This document shows, piece after piece, positions 1-8,718 of a stretch of 64,000 nt of DNA. The position numbers and the translations under genes were made by a program. Under the pieces are notes generated by a model. That model ran no database searches and was not told the origin of the DNA. It worked only from the letters and a program-made list of their open reading frames with translations. Source of the stretch: an uncultured Caulobacterales bacterium (GTDB lineage Bacteria > Pseudomonadota > Alphaproteobacteria > Caulobacterales > Caulobacteraceae); assembly GCA_903884425.1 (NCBI GenBank), contig CAISEP010000016.1, forward strand, positions 372,001 to 436,000, read 5' to 3'. Numbering within the stretch: the stretch's first letter is position 1; every line of letters starts with the position of its first letter.

Positions 1-1806
1 GATGTCGGCCCCGGCGAAGGCGGCCCGCTGCACCGACTTGGAGCGCAGGTAGTAGAGGGACTTCACCCCCCGCTCCCAGGCCGACCAGTGCAGCATGTGC
101 AGGTCCCACTTGTCCACGTCGCCGGCCAGGAACAGGTTCAGGGACTGGGACTGGCAGATGTCCGGGGTGCGGTCCGCGGCCAGGTCGACGATCCAGCGCT
201 GGTCGATCTCGAAGGCGGTCTTGAACACGTCCTTCTCGTCCTGGGTCAGGAAGTCGAGATGGCTGACCGAGCCCTCGTTCTCGAGGATCGAGCTCCACAC
301 CACGTCGGTGTTCTTGCCCTTCTCCTCCAGCACCTTCTCCAGGTACGGGTTCTTCACGGCAAACGAGCCGGACAGGGTCTTGTGGGTGTAGATATTGGCC
401 GGGATCGGCTCGATCCCCGCGCTGGTGCCGCCGCAGATGATCGAGATCGAGGCAGTCGGCGCGATGGCCAGCTTATGGCTGAACCGCTCCATCACGCCGG
501 CATCGGCGGCGTCCGGGCAGGGGCCGCGCTCTTCCGCCAGCATCTTCGAGGCCTTGTCGGCCTCCCGGCGCAGGTGCTTGAAGATGCGCATGTTCCACGA
601 CTTGGCCAGCGCGCTCTCGAAGGGCACGTTCTGGGCCTGCAGGAAGGAGTGGAAGCCCATCAGGCCCAGACCCACCGACCGCTCGCGCATGGCCGCATAG
701 ATGGCCGGATCCATCTCGGCGGGGGCGCGGTCGATGAAGTCCTGCAGGACGTTGTCGAGGAAGCGCATCACGTCCTCGATGAAGGTGGGATGGTCGCGCC
801 ACTCCATGAAGGTCTCGGCGTTCACCGAGGACAGGCAGCACACCGCCGTGCGGTTCTTGCCCAGGTGATCGGCCCCGGTGTGCAGCACGATCTCGGAGCA
901 CAGGTTCGACTGGCGAACCTTCAGGCCCAGGGACTGCTGGTGCACCGGCATGGAGCGGTTCACCGTGTCGGAGAAGATCAGGTAGGGCTCGCCGGTCTGC
1001 AGGCGGATCTCGAGGATCTTCTGCCACAGGGTCCGGGCGTCCACATACTTCACCACCTCGCCGGTCTTGGGCGAGCGCATGGCGAACTTCTCGCCCGCGC
1101 GGACGGCCTCCATGAACTCGTCGGAGATGGAGATGCCGTGGTGCAGGTTCAGGGACTTGCGGTTGAAGTCGCCCGACGGCTTGCGGATCTCGAGGAACTC
1201 CTCGATCTCCGGGTGGTTGATGTCGAGGTACACGGCGGCCGAGCCGCGACGCAAGGACCCCTGGCTGATGGCGAGCGTCAGGCTGTCCATCACCCGCACG
1301 AAGGGGATGATGCCCGAGGTCTGGCCCGCGCCCTTGACCTTCTCGCCGATGGAGCGGACCCCGCCCCAGTAGGTGCCGATGCCGCCGCCGTTCGCCGCCA
1401 GGAACACGTTCTCGTTCCAGGTGCTGACAATGCCCTCGAGGCTGTCGGGCACGGCGTTCAGGAAGCAGGAGATGGGCAGGCCGCGATCCGCGCCGCCATT
1501 GGACAGGACCGGCGTGGCCGGCATGAACCACAGGCGGGAGATGTAGTCATAGACCCGCTGGGCATGCTCGGAATCGTCCGCATAGGCCGTGGCCACCCGG
1601 GCGAACATGTCCTGGTAGCTCTCGCCCGCCAGCAGGTAGCGGTCCTCCAGCGTGGTCTTGCCGAAATCCGTCAGCAGGGCGTCCCGGGACCGGTCGACCT
1701 CCACATGCTTGACGAGGCTCAGGCGCGGCCGCTCGGCCTGTGCCGCCGGCTTGCCGACCCGCACCTTGGCTTGCCCCTGAACCTTTGCTGCTTCTCTGCC
1801 GACCAT
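1..1806 (-). CDS. nrdA: Ribonucleoside-diphosphate reductase alpha (large) subunit, 3' end beyond window
   Basis: Catalytic subunit of ribonucleotide reductase, reducing ribonucleotides to deoxyribonucleotides for DNA synthesis. 602 codons are visible. Seen: MPATPVLSNGG followed by SCFLNAVPDSLEGI and NENVFLAANGGGIGTYWGG, which are class I alpha-subunit signatures, and near the edge KSLYYLRSKSVQRAAFAGADI-like sequence containing the conserved C-terminal tyrosine pair of the radical-transfer route. The final C-terminal residues lie to the left of base 1. The ATG at 1806 is the first methionine before the conserved body. nrdB would be expected beyond the left edge. The upstream gap carries NrdR-like boxes, a GANTC site and a CtrA box (separate entries), suggesting cell-cycle and nucleotide control. 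Confidence 0.93.
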   Translation of the reverse strand, partial: MVGREAAKVQGQAKVRVGKPAAQAERPRLSLVKHVEVDRSRDALLTDFGKTTLEDRYLLAGESYQDMFARVATAYADDSEHAQRVYDYISRLWFMPATPVLSNGGADRGLPISCFLNAVPDSLEGIVSTWNENVFLAANGGGIGTYWGGVRSIGEKVKGAGQTSGIIPFVRVMDSLTLAISQGSLRRGSAAVYLDINHPEIEEFLEIRKPSGDFNRKSLNLHHGISISDEFMEAVRAGEKFAMRSPKTGEVVKYVDARTLWQKILEIRLQTGEPYLIFSDTVNRSMPVHQQSLGLKVRQSNLCSEIVLHTGADHLGKNRTAVCCLSSVNAETFMEWRDHPTFIEDVMRFLDNVLQDFIDRAPAEMDPAIYAAMRERSVGLGLMGFHSFLQAQNVPFESALAKSWNMRIFKHLRREADKASKMLAEERGPCPDAADAGVMERFSHKLAIAPTASISIICGGTSAGIEPIPANIYTHKTLSGSFAVKNPYLEKVLEEKGKNTDVVWSSILENEGSVSHLDFLTQDEKDVFKTAFEIDQRWIVDLAADRTPDICQSQSLNLFLAGDVDKWDLHMLHWSAWERGVKSLYYLRSKSVQRAAFAGADI

Positions 1807-1870
1807 CGTCCAAAACCCCAAGAAATACCGAACGGGGGGCCTCGAAGGCGAACGTGTGAACGTCGCCTCA

Positions 1871-1919
1871 CCCATACATGTAGTAGGGTGATCCCCCCAC
1901 AGCCCACTATATGGTGCGC
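1871..1919 (-). promoter_or_regulatory. Tandem NrdR-box-like sites upstream of nrdA
   Basis: Two imperfect palindromes resemble the NrdR box consensus acaCwAtATaTwGtgt: CCCATACATGTAGTAG (1871-1886) and CCACTATATGGTGCGC (1904-1919). Their centres are 33 bp apart, about three helical turns, which is the arrangement known for paired NrdR boxes. They lie 65-113 bp upstream of the nrdA start. The second box is the better match. Repression by NrdR is inferred; nrdR itself is not in the window. Confidence 0.5.
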
Positions 1920-1930
1920 AAATGCGCCGC

Positions 1931-1940
1931 GACTCGTCAA
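1931..1940 (-). promoter_or_regulatory. GANTC methylation motif overlapping a TTGACG -35-like element
   Basis: On the minus strand the sequence reads TTGACGAGTC: a TTGACG hexamer like the Caulobacter sigma-70 -35 element, overlapped by a GANTC (CcrM target) site. This arrangement is known for GcrA/CcrM-controlled promoters. I could not identify a convincing -10 at the usual spacing, so promoter function is tentative. Confidence 0.35.
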
Positions 1941-1972
1941 CGGCCAGTTAGGGCGCCATGCGGACTTTTTCG

Positions 1973-1987
1973 TTAACAAGGTCTTAA
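1973..1987. promoter_or_regulatory. Perfect CtrA box TTAA-N7-TTAA
   Basis: TTAACAAGGTCTTAA matches the full CtrA consensus (two TTAA half sites, 7-nt spacer). It lies between divergent nrdA (start 1806) and the acyl-CoA hydrolase gene (start 2080). In a 70 percent GC genome such a site is rare by chance. Which gene it controls is unknown. Confidence 0.55.
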
Positions 1988-2079
1988 TATCTGGTGACAG
2001 TTTCGGGGGCTGTTAACCCTTTGGAAAAGAGTCGCCGAGCGGTTTGACGATCGCTTCGGGGACGTCCAGTTTGGGGACC

Positions 2080-3357
2080 ATGTCCACCCCCAGCGCCCCT
2101 CGCCTGTCCTCGCCGCAGGACGCCCTCATCGACCTTCGCCGTCGCCTCCCCGACGGCCCGATTCGCCTCCACATCCCCGGTGCCGCCGCCGAGCCCCTGG
2201 CCTTCGCCGAGGCCCTGGCCGCCGATCCGGCGCTGGGTCGCGGGATCACCTTCACCGGCGTGTGGATTCCCGGAGTGAACCGGACGGACTGGTCGGGTCT
2301 GGGGGACGGGGCGGAGTCCACCTTTGCCGCGCCGGAATGGACCGACAGCCGCCGGGCGGACCGGATGCAGGTCCGTCCCCTGGGTTACCGCCAGGCCTGG
2401 GACTGGGTGGCCACCTCGCCCCTGGACGCGGCCATCGTCCAGGTCGCCCCCCCGGACCGGAGCGGGATGTGCAATCTCAGCCTGACGGCGGACTTCACCT
2501 CGGCGGTGCTGGAGCGGCCGGTCCCGGTGATCGGCCTGATCAACCCCGCCCTGCCGGTGATCCAGGGCGCGCCGTCCGTGGCCCTGTCCCGGTTCGTGAC
2601 CTGGGTGGAGGTCGACCACGCCCCGGCGACCTACGATCCCGGCCCGGTGGACCCGGTGACCGAGGCGGTGGCCCGGGTGACGGCGGGGCTGATCCCCCAC
2701 GGGGCGGTGCTGCAGACCGGCATCGGCAAGCTGGGGGCGGCGGTGTTCAATGCCCTGACCGACCGGCGCGGCCTGCGCATCCATTCCGGCATGGCCAGTG
2801 ATTCGTTGATCGCGCTGCTGGATGCAGGTGCCATCGCCGACGTGCCGGGGGCCATCACCATCGGGGCCATCCTCGGATCCCCCGCCCTCGGCAACCGCCT
2901 GGCCGACGATCCGCGGGTGCGGATGGAGGGCGTGCCGGTGACCCACGGCTTCGAGGTGCTGAGCCGCCTCGACGGCCTGGCCGCCATCAATTCCGCCGTG
3001 GAGGTGGACCTGTTCGGCCAGGCCAATGCGGAGCATGTGGGGGGCAGGCTGGTGTCCGGCATCGGCGGCCTGGGGGACTTCCTGCGGGGGGCCGCGGCCG
3101 CCCGGGGCGGCCTGCCGATCCTGGCCCTGCCGTCGGAGACCCCGGGGGGCAAGCACAGCCGGATCGTGCCGCAGCTGGGACCTGGCATCACCACCATCAG
3201 CCGCACCGACGTGGCCATCGTGGTCACCGAGCACGGGGCCGCGGACCTGCGCGGCCTGACCCTGGACGCCCGGGCGGAGGCCCTGATCGCCATTGCCGCC
3301 CCGGCCCGGCGGGCGGAACTGGCCGCGGGCTGGGACGAGATGCGGCGCAGGCTCTAG
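2080..3357 (+). CDS. Acetyl-CoA hydrolase/transferase family protein
   Basis: 425-residue member of the acetyl-CoA hydrolase/CoA-transferase family (Cat1/4-hydroxybutyrate CoA-transferase type). Seen: the conserved core INSAVEVDLFGQANAEHVGG, where the glutamate is expected to form the CoA thioester, then GIGGLGDF and the C-terminal VVTEHGAADLRGLTL. The family moves or hydrolyses CoA from short acyl-CoAs; the exact substrate cannot be read. ATG 2080 has a GGGGAC ribosome site; a TTG 36 nt upstream is in frame but less convincing. It stands alone, divergent from nrdA and convergent with the next gene. Confidence 0.85.
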   Translation: MSTPSAPRLSSPQDALIDLRRRLPDGPIRLHIPGAAAEPLAFAEALAADPALGRGITFTGVWIPGVNRTDWSGLGDGAESTFAAPEWTDSRRADRMQVRPLGYRQAWDWVATSPLDAAIVQVAPPDRSGMCNLSLTADFTSAVLERPVPVIGLINPALPVIQGAPSVALSRFVTWVEVDHAPATYDPGPVDPVTEAVARVTAGLIPHGAVLQTGIGKLGAAVFNALTDRRGLRIHSGMASDSLIALLDAGAIADVPGAITIGAILGSPALGNRLADDPRVRMEGVPVTHGFEVLSRLDGLAAINSAVEVDLFGQANAEHVGGRLVSGIGGLGDFLRGAAAARGGLPILALPSETPGGKHSRIVPQLGPGITTISRTDVAIVVTEHGAADLRGLTLDARAEALIAIAAPARRAELAAGWDEMRRRL

Positions 3358-3371
3358 CCCGTCCGTCGGCC

Positions 3372-6300
3372 TCAGTGAGCGACGGGCACGATGTTGTCGT
3401 CGGAATTCCGGTCGATCAGCTTGGTGTAGGGATCGATCCCCGCCACGGTGGGCACGTGGTCTGCGACCAGGGTCACCGTATGCACCCCCTCGAGGATCGG
3501 CAGCCGCTCCACCCGCACCACGTCCGTGGCCTTGAAGCCGTCCCGGGCCGGGGAGCGGGTGAAGAGGCCGATCTCGGCGGAGTCATTCACCGGCGCGGGC
3601 GTCTCCCGTCCCTGGCCATCGGCATAGGTCTTGTGCGCCTCGTAGGTCAGGGTCACGTCCCAGCGCCCGTCCGGCCGCCGCCGGGCCCGGGCCACCTTGG
3701 CCTTCAGATCATAGAGGGTGATCTTCTCGAACAGGTCGGTGATCAGCTGCTGCTGATCCGGGCGGGCCTGGGCCCGGAACAGGTCCACCAGTTCCTTCGA
3801 GGTGGGATAGGGCGCGCTCTTGAAGGCGTAGCGGTGGAGCATCTCCCGCAGGGCCGCGTTCACCCGGTCCTCGCCCAGCTCCTCCTTCAGCCGGTACATG
3901 ACCAGGGCCCCCTTGCGGTAGTGGATGTAGCCCTGGTTCTCCACCCGCTCCAGCGGCAGCTCCTCCACCACGTCCGCCCCCCGGGCCCGGAGATAGTGGT
4001 CCAGCTCGAACTTCAGGAAGATGTGGATCTGGGCGGGGCCGTAGAGCTTCTCCATGGCCATCAGGGCGGAATACTGGGCGAGGGTCTCGTCCAGCATGGT
4101 GGCCCCCTGCATGTTGGCACCGATCAGCTGGTGGGCCCACCACTGATGCCCCAGCTCATGGGCCGTGACATAGGTGACCATGTCCAGCTTGTCCGGATTG
4201 CGGGTGTCGATGATCCAGCCGAGATTCTCGGAATAGGGGATGGTGTTGGCGAAGGACTGGGCGAAGTCCGCATAGGCGGGGAACTCCAGGATCCGCACCT
4301 GGCGGAACTGGTAGGGGCTGAAATTGGCCTGGTCATAGTCCAGCCCGACCTTCAGGGCCCGCAGCATCCGGTCCACGTTCCAGTCGTGGCCGGGATGGTG
4401 GTAGATGGACAGGTCCACGCCCTTGTAGCGCTCCGTCTTCACCGCATAGGCGGCGGACTGGATGGAGAAAAATCGCAGGATCGGGGCCTCGGTGCGGAAC
4501 CGGGCGATGCGGCGACCGTTCACCACCGTGTCGGACACCTTGTAGCCGGGCGCCATGGGGGTCTGGTCGGCCACGGTGGACACGGTGATGTCCGCATTCA
4601 CCCAGTCGGCATCCTTGCCCATCAGGCTGAAGCGGCGGGCGCTCTCGTCCTCCAGCCTGGCCATGCGCTGCTGGACGGGCAGGCCGTACTTGCGCCGCTT
4701 GGCCCGGTCCTGGAGCAGGCCATCGCGGCTCATGCCGATGCTCGGCGCGATGTCCTGATCGTCGAGGAAGGTGCCGTTGTCCGCGATCCGGGTCCAGTCG
4801 TTGCCGGAGTTCCTGAAGCCGGTCTGGGCCCGCAGGGTCTGGAACGAGACGCTGCGATGCTCCCCCGGTGCCATGGGCGTGTCGAAGGTGAAGATGCGGT
4901 AGTTGAAGCGTTCGAAGGTCGTCTTGGGACGGGCTCCCTCCACGCTGAGGCTGACCACCTTCAGGTCATGGGGAAAGCGCACGTGCAGCTCGCGCACCGC
5001 CCCGCCGGTGCGGTTCTCCAGCTGGTAGACCCCCCGGGTCATGGCCCGGTTGCCGTGGGGGTCGAGGTCCACCTGCAGCTGGACATCGGTGATCTTGGGC
5101 TGCGGCACCGTCTCGTAGTGCAGCAGCGTCTTCTCCAGGTCCGCCGTCCAGATGTCCTCCGCCTCCGCCGTCCGGTAGGGGTTGAGGATGTGGGTGTTGT
5201 AGAAGATGAAGCTGCCCAGGGCAGCGGCCACGACCACGGCCCCGGCCATGGCCAGCCCCGCGGAACCGGCCAGCCGTCGCGGCAGCGCCCGCACCCGGAC
5301 CCACAGGCTGTCGGTCCGGCCACGCCGCCACAGGGCGTAGGTCAGGAGGACGAGGACCGCCCCGAACGCGCTCCAGTAGCTGCGGAACCAGAACCGGATC
5401 AGGCCGAAGCGCCCCTCGCCGTTCATGTCGGACAGGGGCACCGGCGGCGCACCGTTATAGCGGTACAGCAGGTCCTCGAAATGCAGGCTGGCCAGGGTCT
5501 GGTTGGCGATCATGTAGACCAGCATCACGCCGAAGCCCCAGAACTTGTGCGGCACCAGGGTCTGGATGAAGACGGCGAGAATGGCGGTGAGGATCAGGCT
5601 GACGCTGGTGGGGGCCACGTACCAGAGCAGGTACTTGGCCGGCTCGAACTCGGTCCAGCCCTTCAGCACCTGCACCAGCATGGCCATGGCCACCCCGAAC
5701 AGCAGGGACACCACCAGGACGCCGGATATGGCCAGGATCTTCGGCGCGGCGAACACCCAGTCCGGCGCGGGGGTGGAATCGATGATCTCCTCCGTCCGGC
5801 AATCCCGCTCCCGCCAGACCAGCTCGCCGGCATAGTAGATCGCCACGATGGCCGGGATGAAGGTGTAGGCCCCGGTGAGGATGCCGATGGTCACGCGGGT
5901 GACGGGATAGATGTCCACCCCGTAGGGGCCCGGGGAGAACCAGAGGGAGTTCAGGGCATTGAAGGCCCCCAGCAGGATCAGCACGAAGAAGGCCGGGCTG
6001 CGGAACACCTGGTCCATGTCGAAGCGGGTCCGGGCGAGGAACTGCTGCCAGGCCGCATCCCTGCGCAGGACGGAGGGCGCGACCGCCGGCACCCGCGGGG
6101 CGGGGCGCAGGTCCGGTTCCCGGTCCTTCCGGCCTCGGCGGTCCGGCTTGCCCGAGACCTCGAAGCGATAGGCGAAGCGTGCCGCGGCCAGGGCCGAGAC
6201 GGCCACCGCCATCCAGATCAGCCGAGATGTCAGCAGGATCCCGGACAGGGGCACGTTCAGGCTGTTGCGCTCCGTCACCGTCCAGTACTTGCTGACGAAG

Positions 6301-6950
6301 CTGTAGGCCCCCAGGCCGAAGGGTTCCACAAAGGCCATCAGCCGCTCGAGCTCGGGCTTGTCGGTGACGGCCATCGCCCCGCTCCACGCCATCAGCAGCG
6401 CCACCACCCCCAGATAGGTCGCCATCATCGACCGGGTCGCCGTGGCCAGGGAGAAGAACAGGGCCGAGGTCAGGAAGACGGTGGGCAGGCCGAGGGCCAG
6501 ATAGTCATAGGCATAGTCCGCCGGACGCACGGGCCCCAGCAGGTCCTTGTCGAGCCACGGGGCGAGGGACCCGGCGAGGCAGCCCAGCGGCACCGCCAGA
6601 TAGGCGATCGCCACCGCCGCGAAGGCTCCGGTGAAGCGGCCGTAGAGGTAATCGAACCGCTTGATCCGGCTGGACCGCAGGATCGCACCGAAACCGGTCT
6701 CGTCGTCCCGCACCACCACATTGGCCACGATCGCCGTCGAGGCGAACATGAAGAACACCGCCATGATCATGTGGGTCATGCCCAGCGCATAGGGCGCATT
6801 GCGGTGCAGGTTGGAGTTGTCGCCCCCCACATGGATCTGATCCACCGCCAGGGAGGCGAAGCTCAGCAGAAAGAACAGGACCACCGCGACCCAGAAGACC
6901 GGGTTGCGGACCTGGTAGCGGAATTCGAAGCCGGCGATCCTGAGAAACAT
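3372..6950 (-). CDS. ABC-2 permease fused to M1 family aminopeptidase
   Basis: 1192 residues. Residues about 1-260 and 315-600 are two ABC-2 type permease modules with several hydrophobic segments each. Residues about 610-1190 are a gluzincin (M1) peptidase: SENLGW replaces the usual GAMEN exopeptidase motif, and HELGHQWWAHQ followed by LDETLAQY supplies the zinc-binding residues (19 rather than 18 residues between the second His and the Glu). The downstream GYIHYRKGALVMYRL region carries candidate catalytic tyrosines. It is the membrane partner of the ATPase encoded 12 nt upstream. Such fusions are known in databases, but the transported substrate and the peptidase target are not. Confidence 0.9.
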   Translation of the reverse strand: MFLRIAGFEFRYQVRNPVFWVAVVLFFLLSFASLAVDQIHVGGDNSNLHRNAPYALGMTHMIMAVFFMFASTAIVANVVVRDDETGFGAILRSSRIKRFDYLYGRFTGAFAAVAIAYLAVPLGCLAGSLAPWLDKDLLGPVRPADYAYDYLALGLPTVFLTSALFFSLATATRSMMATYLGVVALLMAWSGAMAVTDKPELERLMAFVEPFGLGAYSFVSKYWTVTERNSLNVPLSGILLTSRLIWMAVAVSALAAARFAYRFEVSGKPDRRGRKDREPDLRPAPRVPAVAPSVLRRDAAWQQFLARTRFDMDQVFRSPAFFVLILLGAFNALNSLWFSPGPYGVDIYPVTRVTIGILTGAYTFIPAIVAIYYAGELVWRERDCRTEEIIDSTPAPDWVFAAPKILAISGVLVVSLLFGVAMAMLVQVLKGWTEFEPAKYLLWYVAPTSVSLILTAILAVFIQTLVPHKFWGFGVMLVYMIANQTLASLHFEDLLYRYNGAPPVPLSDMNGEGRFGLIRFWFRSYWSAFGAVLVLLTYALWRRGRTDSLWVRVRALPRRLAGSAGLAMAGAVVVAAALGSFIFYNTHILNPYRTAEAEDIWTADLEKTLLHYETVPQPKITDVQLQVDLDPHGNRAMTRGVYQLENRTGGAVRELHVRFPHDLKVVSLSVEGARPKTTFERFNYRIFTFDTPMAPGEHRSVSFQTLRAQTGFRNSGNDWTRIADNGTFLDDQDIAPSIGMSRDGLLQDRAKRRKYGLPVQQRMARLEDESARRFSLMGKDADWVNADITVSTVADQTPMAPGYKVSDTVVNGRRIARFRTEAPILRFFSIQSAAYAVKTERYKGVDLSIYHHPGHDWNVDRMLRALKVGLDYDQANFSPYQFRQVRILEFPAYADFAQSFANTIPYSENLGWIIDTRNPDKLDMVTYVTAHELGHQWWAHQLIGANMQGATMLDETLAQYSALMAMEKLYGPAQIHIFLKFELDHYLRARGADVVEELPLERVENQGYIHYRKGALVMYRLKEELGEDRVNAALREMLHRYAFKSAPYPTSKELVDLFRAQARPDQQQLITDLFEKITLYDLKAKVARARRRPDGRWDVTLTYEAHKTYADGQGRETPAPVNDSAEIGLFTRSPARDGFKATDVVRVERLPILEGVHTVTLVADHVPTVAGIDPYTKLIDRNSDDNIVPVAH

Positions 6951-6962
6951 CGGGGCCCCGCG

Positions 6963-7841
6963 TCAGGCGGCGCGGCGGGAGGCGGCGAGGGCGGTGAAAT
7001 ACACCTCCTCGAGCCCGCCCGTATGGGCGACGAAGCCCTCGCCCGGGTCGGTGTCCGCCAGGATGTGCACCACGGTCCGGCCGCTGATCAGGCGGGTGGA
7101 GATCACCGTGTGGCGGGCCCGCAGGGCCTCGAGCTCGGCGCGGTCGACGGTCTTGCGCCAGATCCGCCCCTCCAGCTCGTGCATCAGTTCGTGCGGGGCC
7201 CCCTGCCGGAGGATGCGGCCATTGGCGATGATCGCCATGGCCGGGCAGAGATCGGCCACATCCTCGACGATGTGGGTGGACAGGATCACCACCACCTTGT
7301 CGCCGATATCGGCCAGAAGGTTGAGGAAGCGGTTGCGCTCCTCCGGATCGAGGCCCGCGGTGGGCTCGTCGACGATGATCAGGGACGGGCCGCCGAGGAG
7401 GGCCTGGGCGATGCCGAAGCGCTGGCGCATGCCACCGGAGAACCCGGCAATGGCCTTCTTGCGCACGCTCCACAGATTGACCTGGTCCAGCAGGCGCTCG
7501 ACCTCCGCCTTGCGCGCACCGGCATCGGACAGCCCCTTCAGGATGGCCATGTGATCAAGCATGTCGTAGGCCGAAACCCGGGGGTAGACGCCGAAGTCCT
7601 GCGGCAGGTAGCCCAGGGTCCGGCGCAGGGCCTGGGGGTCCTTGACCACGTCGATCGCGTCGAAGCGGATCGAGCCGGAGGTCGGGACCTGCAGGGTGGC
7701 GATGCAGCGCATCAGGGTCGACTTCCCGGCCCCGTTCGGTCCCAGAAGGCCGTACATGCCCGGGCGGACGGACAGGCTGATCCGGTCCAGGGCCTGGACG
7801 CCGTTCGGATAGACGTGACTGAGGTCGTCGATCTCGAGCAT
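6963..7841 (-). CDS. ABC transporter ATP-binding protein
   Basis: 292-residue ABC ATPase. Seen: Walker A LLGPNGAGKST, Q-loop YLPQDFG, signature FSGGMRQR, Walker B LIIVDEPTAGLD and switch STHIVED. The start ATG 7841 (MLEIDDLSHVYPNG) begins exactly at the domain; the frame stays open further upstream but without homology. It is the first gene of a two-gene operon with the permease/M1 fusion, so it should energise that transporter. Its C-terminal region, about residues 215-292, is the variable accessory part usual for this subfamily. Confidence 0.93.
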   Translation of the reverse strand: MLEIDDLSHVYPNGVQALDRISLSVRPGMYGLLGPNGAGKSTLMRCIATLQVPTSGSIRFDAIDVVKDPQALRRTLGYLPQDFGVYPRVSAYDMLDHMAILKGLSDAGARKAEVERLLDQVNLWSVRKKAIAGFSGGMRQRFGIAQALLGGPSLIIVDEPTAGLDPEERNRFLNLLADIGDKVVVILSTHIVEDVADLCPAMAIIANGRILRQGAPHELMHELEGRIWRKTVDRAELEALRARHTVISTRLISGRTVVHILADTDPGEGFVAHTGGLEEVYFTALAASRRAA

Positions 7842-8013
7842 GTCCGGTCCCGCCCCGATGTGATGCGCATGATAATCTCGCCCCGGACGTTGCCTTGCGG
7901 CCCTCGCCAAGGCAAGTGAACGGTGAGTCATGTTCGAAGGCCGCCCGGGGCGCTCGCCCCGGACCGACGACACCAAGGTCAGAAACAACAGAACCGACAG
8001 AGGAGGCCCGCAG

Positions 8014-8694
8014 ATGACCGCCACGGTGTTTCCCCCCGCCCCGACCGTCCTGGCCGCCGTTGACGGCCGGGAAGCCCGCTTTCCCGTGCGCCGCATCTTC
8101 TGTGTCGGGCGCAACTATGCCGCCCACCGGGCCGAGATGGGGGGCGACGACCGCGAGCCGCCCTTCTTCTTCACCAAGCCGGCGGATGCGCTGGTCCTGT
8201 CGGGCAGCGCCATTGCCTATGCCCGCGCCACGTCGGACCTGCACCACGAGGTGGAGCTGGTGATCGCCATCGGCACCGGCGGGGCCGACATTCCGGTGGC
8301 CGAGGCGCTCGCCCATGTGTTCGGCTATGCCGTGGGCGTCGATCTCACCCGCCGGGACCTCCAGGCGGCGGCCAAGGGCAAGGGACAGCCCTGGGACAGC
8401 GCCAAGGGCTTCGACCAGTCCGCGCCCCTCGGGGCCATTGTCGAACGCCGCGGGTCGGACCTAAAGGGGGCCATCCGGCTGGACGTGAATGACGCCACGC
8501 GACAGGCCTCGCAGATCTCGAACATGATCTGGTCCGTGCCGGAGATCATCGCCGAATGCTCGCGCCTGTGGTGCCTGGCCCCCGGGGACCTGATCTTCAC
8601 CGGTACGCCGGAGGGCGTTGGGGCCCTGGTGCCGGGCGACCGGGTCCGGGCCGCCATTGACGGCCTGCCGGAGCTGACCTTCACCCTCGCCTGA
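8014..8694 (+). CDS. Fumarylacetoacetate hydrolase family protein (fumarylpyruvate hydrolase-like)
   Basis: 226 residues. Seen: FCVGRNYAAH, the metal-site stretch DLHHEVELVIAIG, GVDLTRRDLQ and FTGTPEGVG, typical of short FAH-fold hydrolases that cleave the C-C bond of fumarylpyruvate or fumarylacetoacetate. The start ATG 8014 has a strong AGGAGG site at 8001-8006. It is followed 24 nt later by a maleylacetoacetate isomerase-like gene; the pair catalyses the last two steps of gentisate or homogentisate breakdown. The short length favours the fumarylpyruvate type, but the substrate is inferred. Confidence 0.85.
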   Translation: MTATVFPPAPTVLAAVDGREARFPVRRIFCVGRNYAAHRAEMGGDDREPPFFFTKPADALVLSGSAIAYARATSDLHHEVELVIAIGTGGADIPVAEALAHVFGYAVGVDLTRRDLQAAAKGKGQPWDSAKGFDQSAPLGAIVERRGSDLKGAIRLDVNDATRQASQISNMIWSVPEIIAECSRLWCLAPGDLIFTGTPEGVGALVPGDRVRAAIDGLPELTFTLA

Positions 8695-8718
8695 CCTTGC
8701 CCGGGGAGACCGGACGCC

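Noticed and set aside
3375-7919. Very long open frame on the plus strand opposite the ABC/M1 operon (over 1500 codons).
   Set aside because: Composition is His/Gly/Asp/Arg/Gln-rich low complexity, typical of the antisense shadow of GC-rich genes; the minus strand encodes clear ABC and M1 domains.
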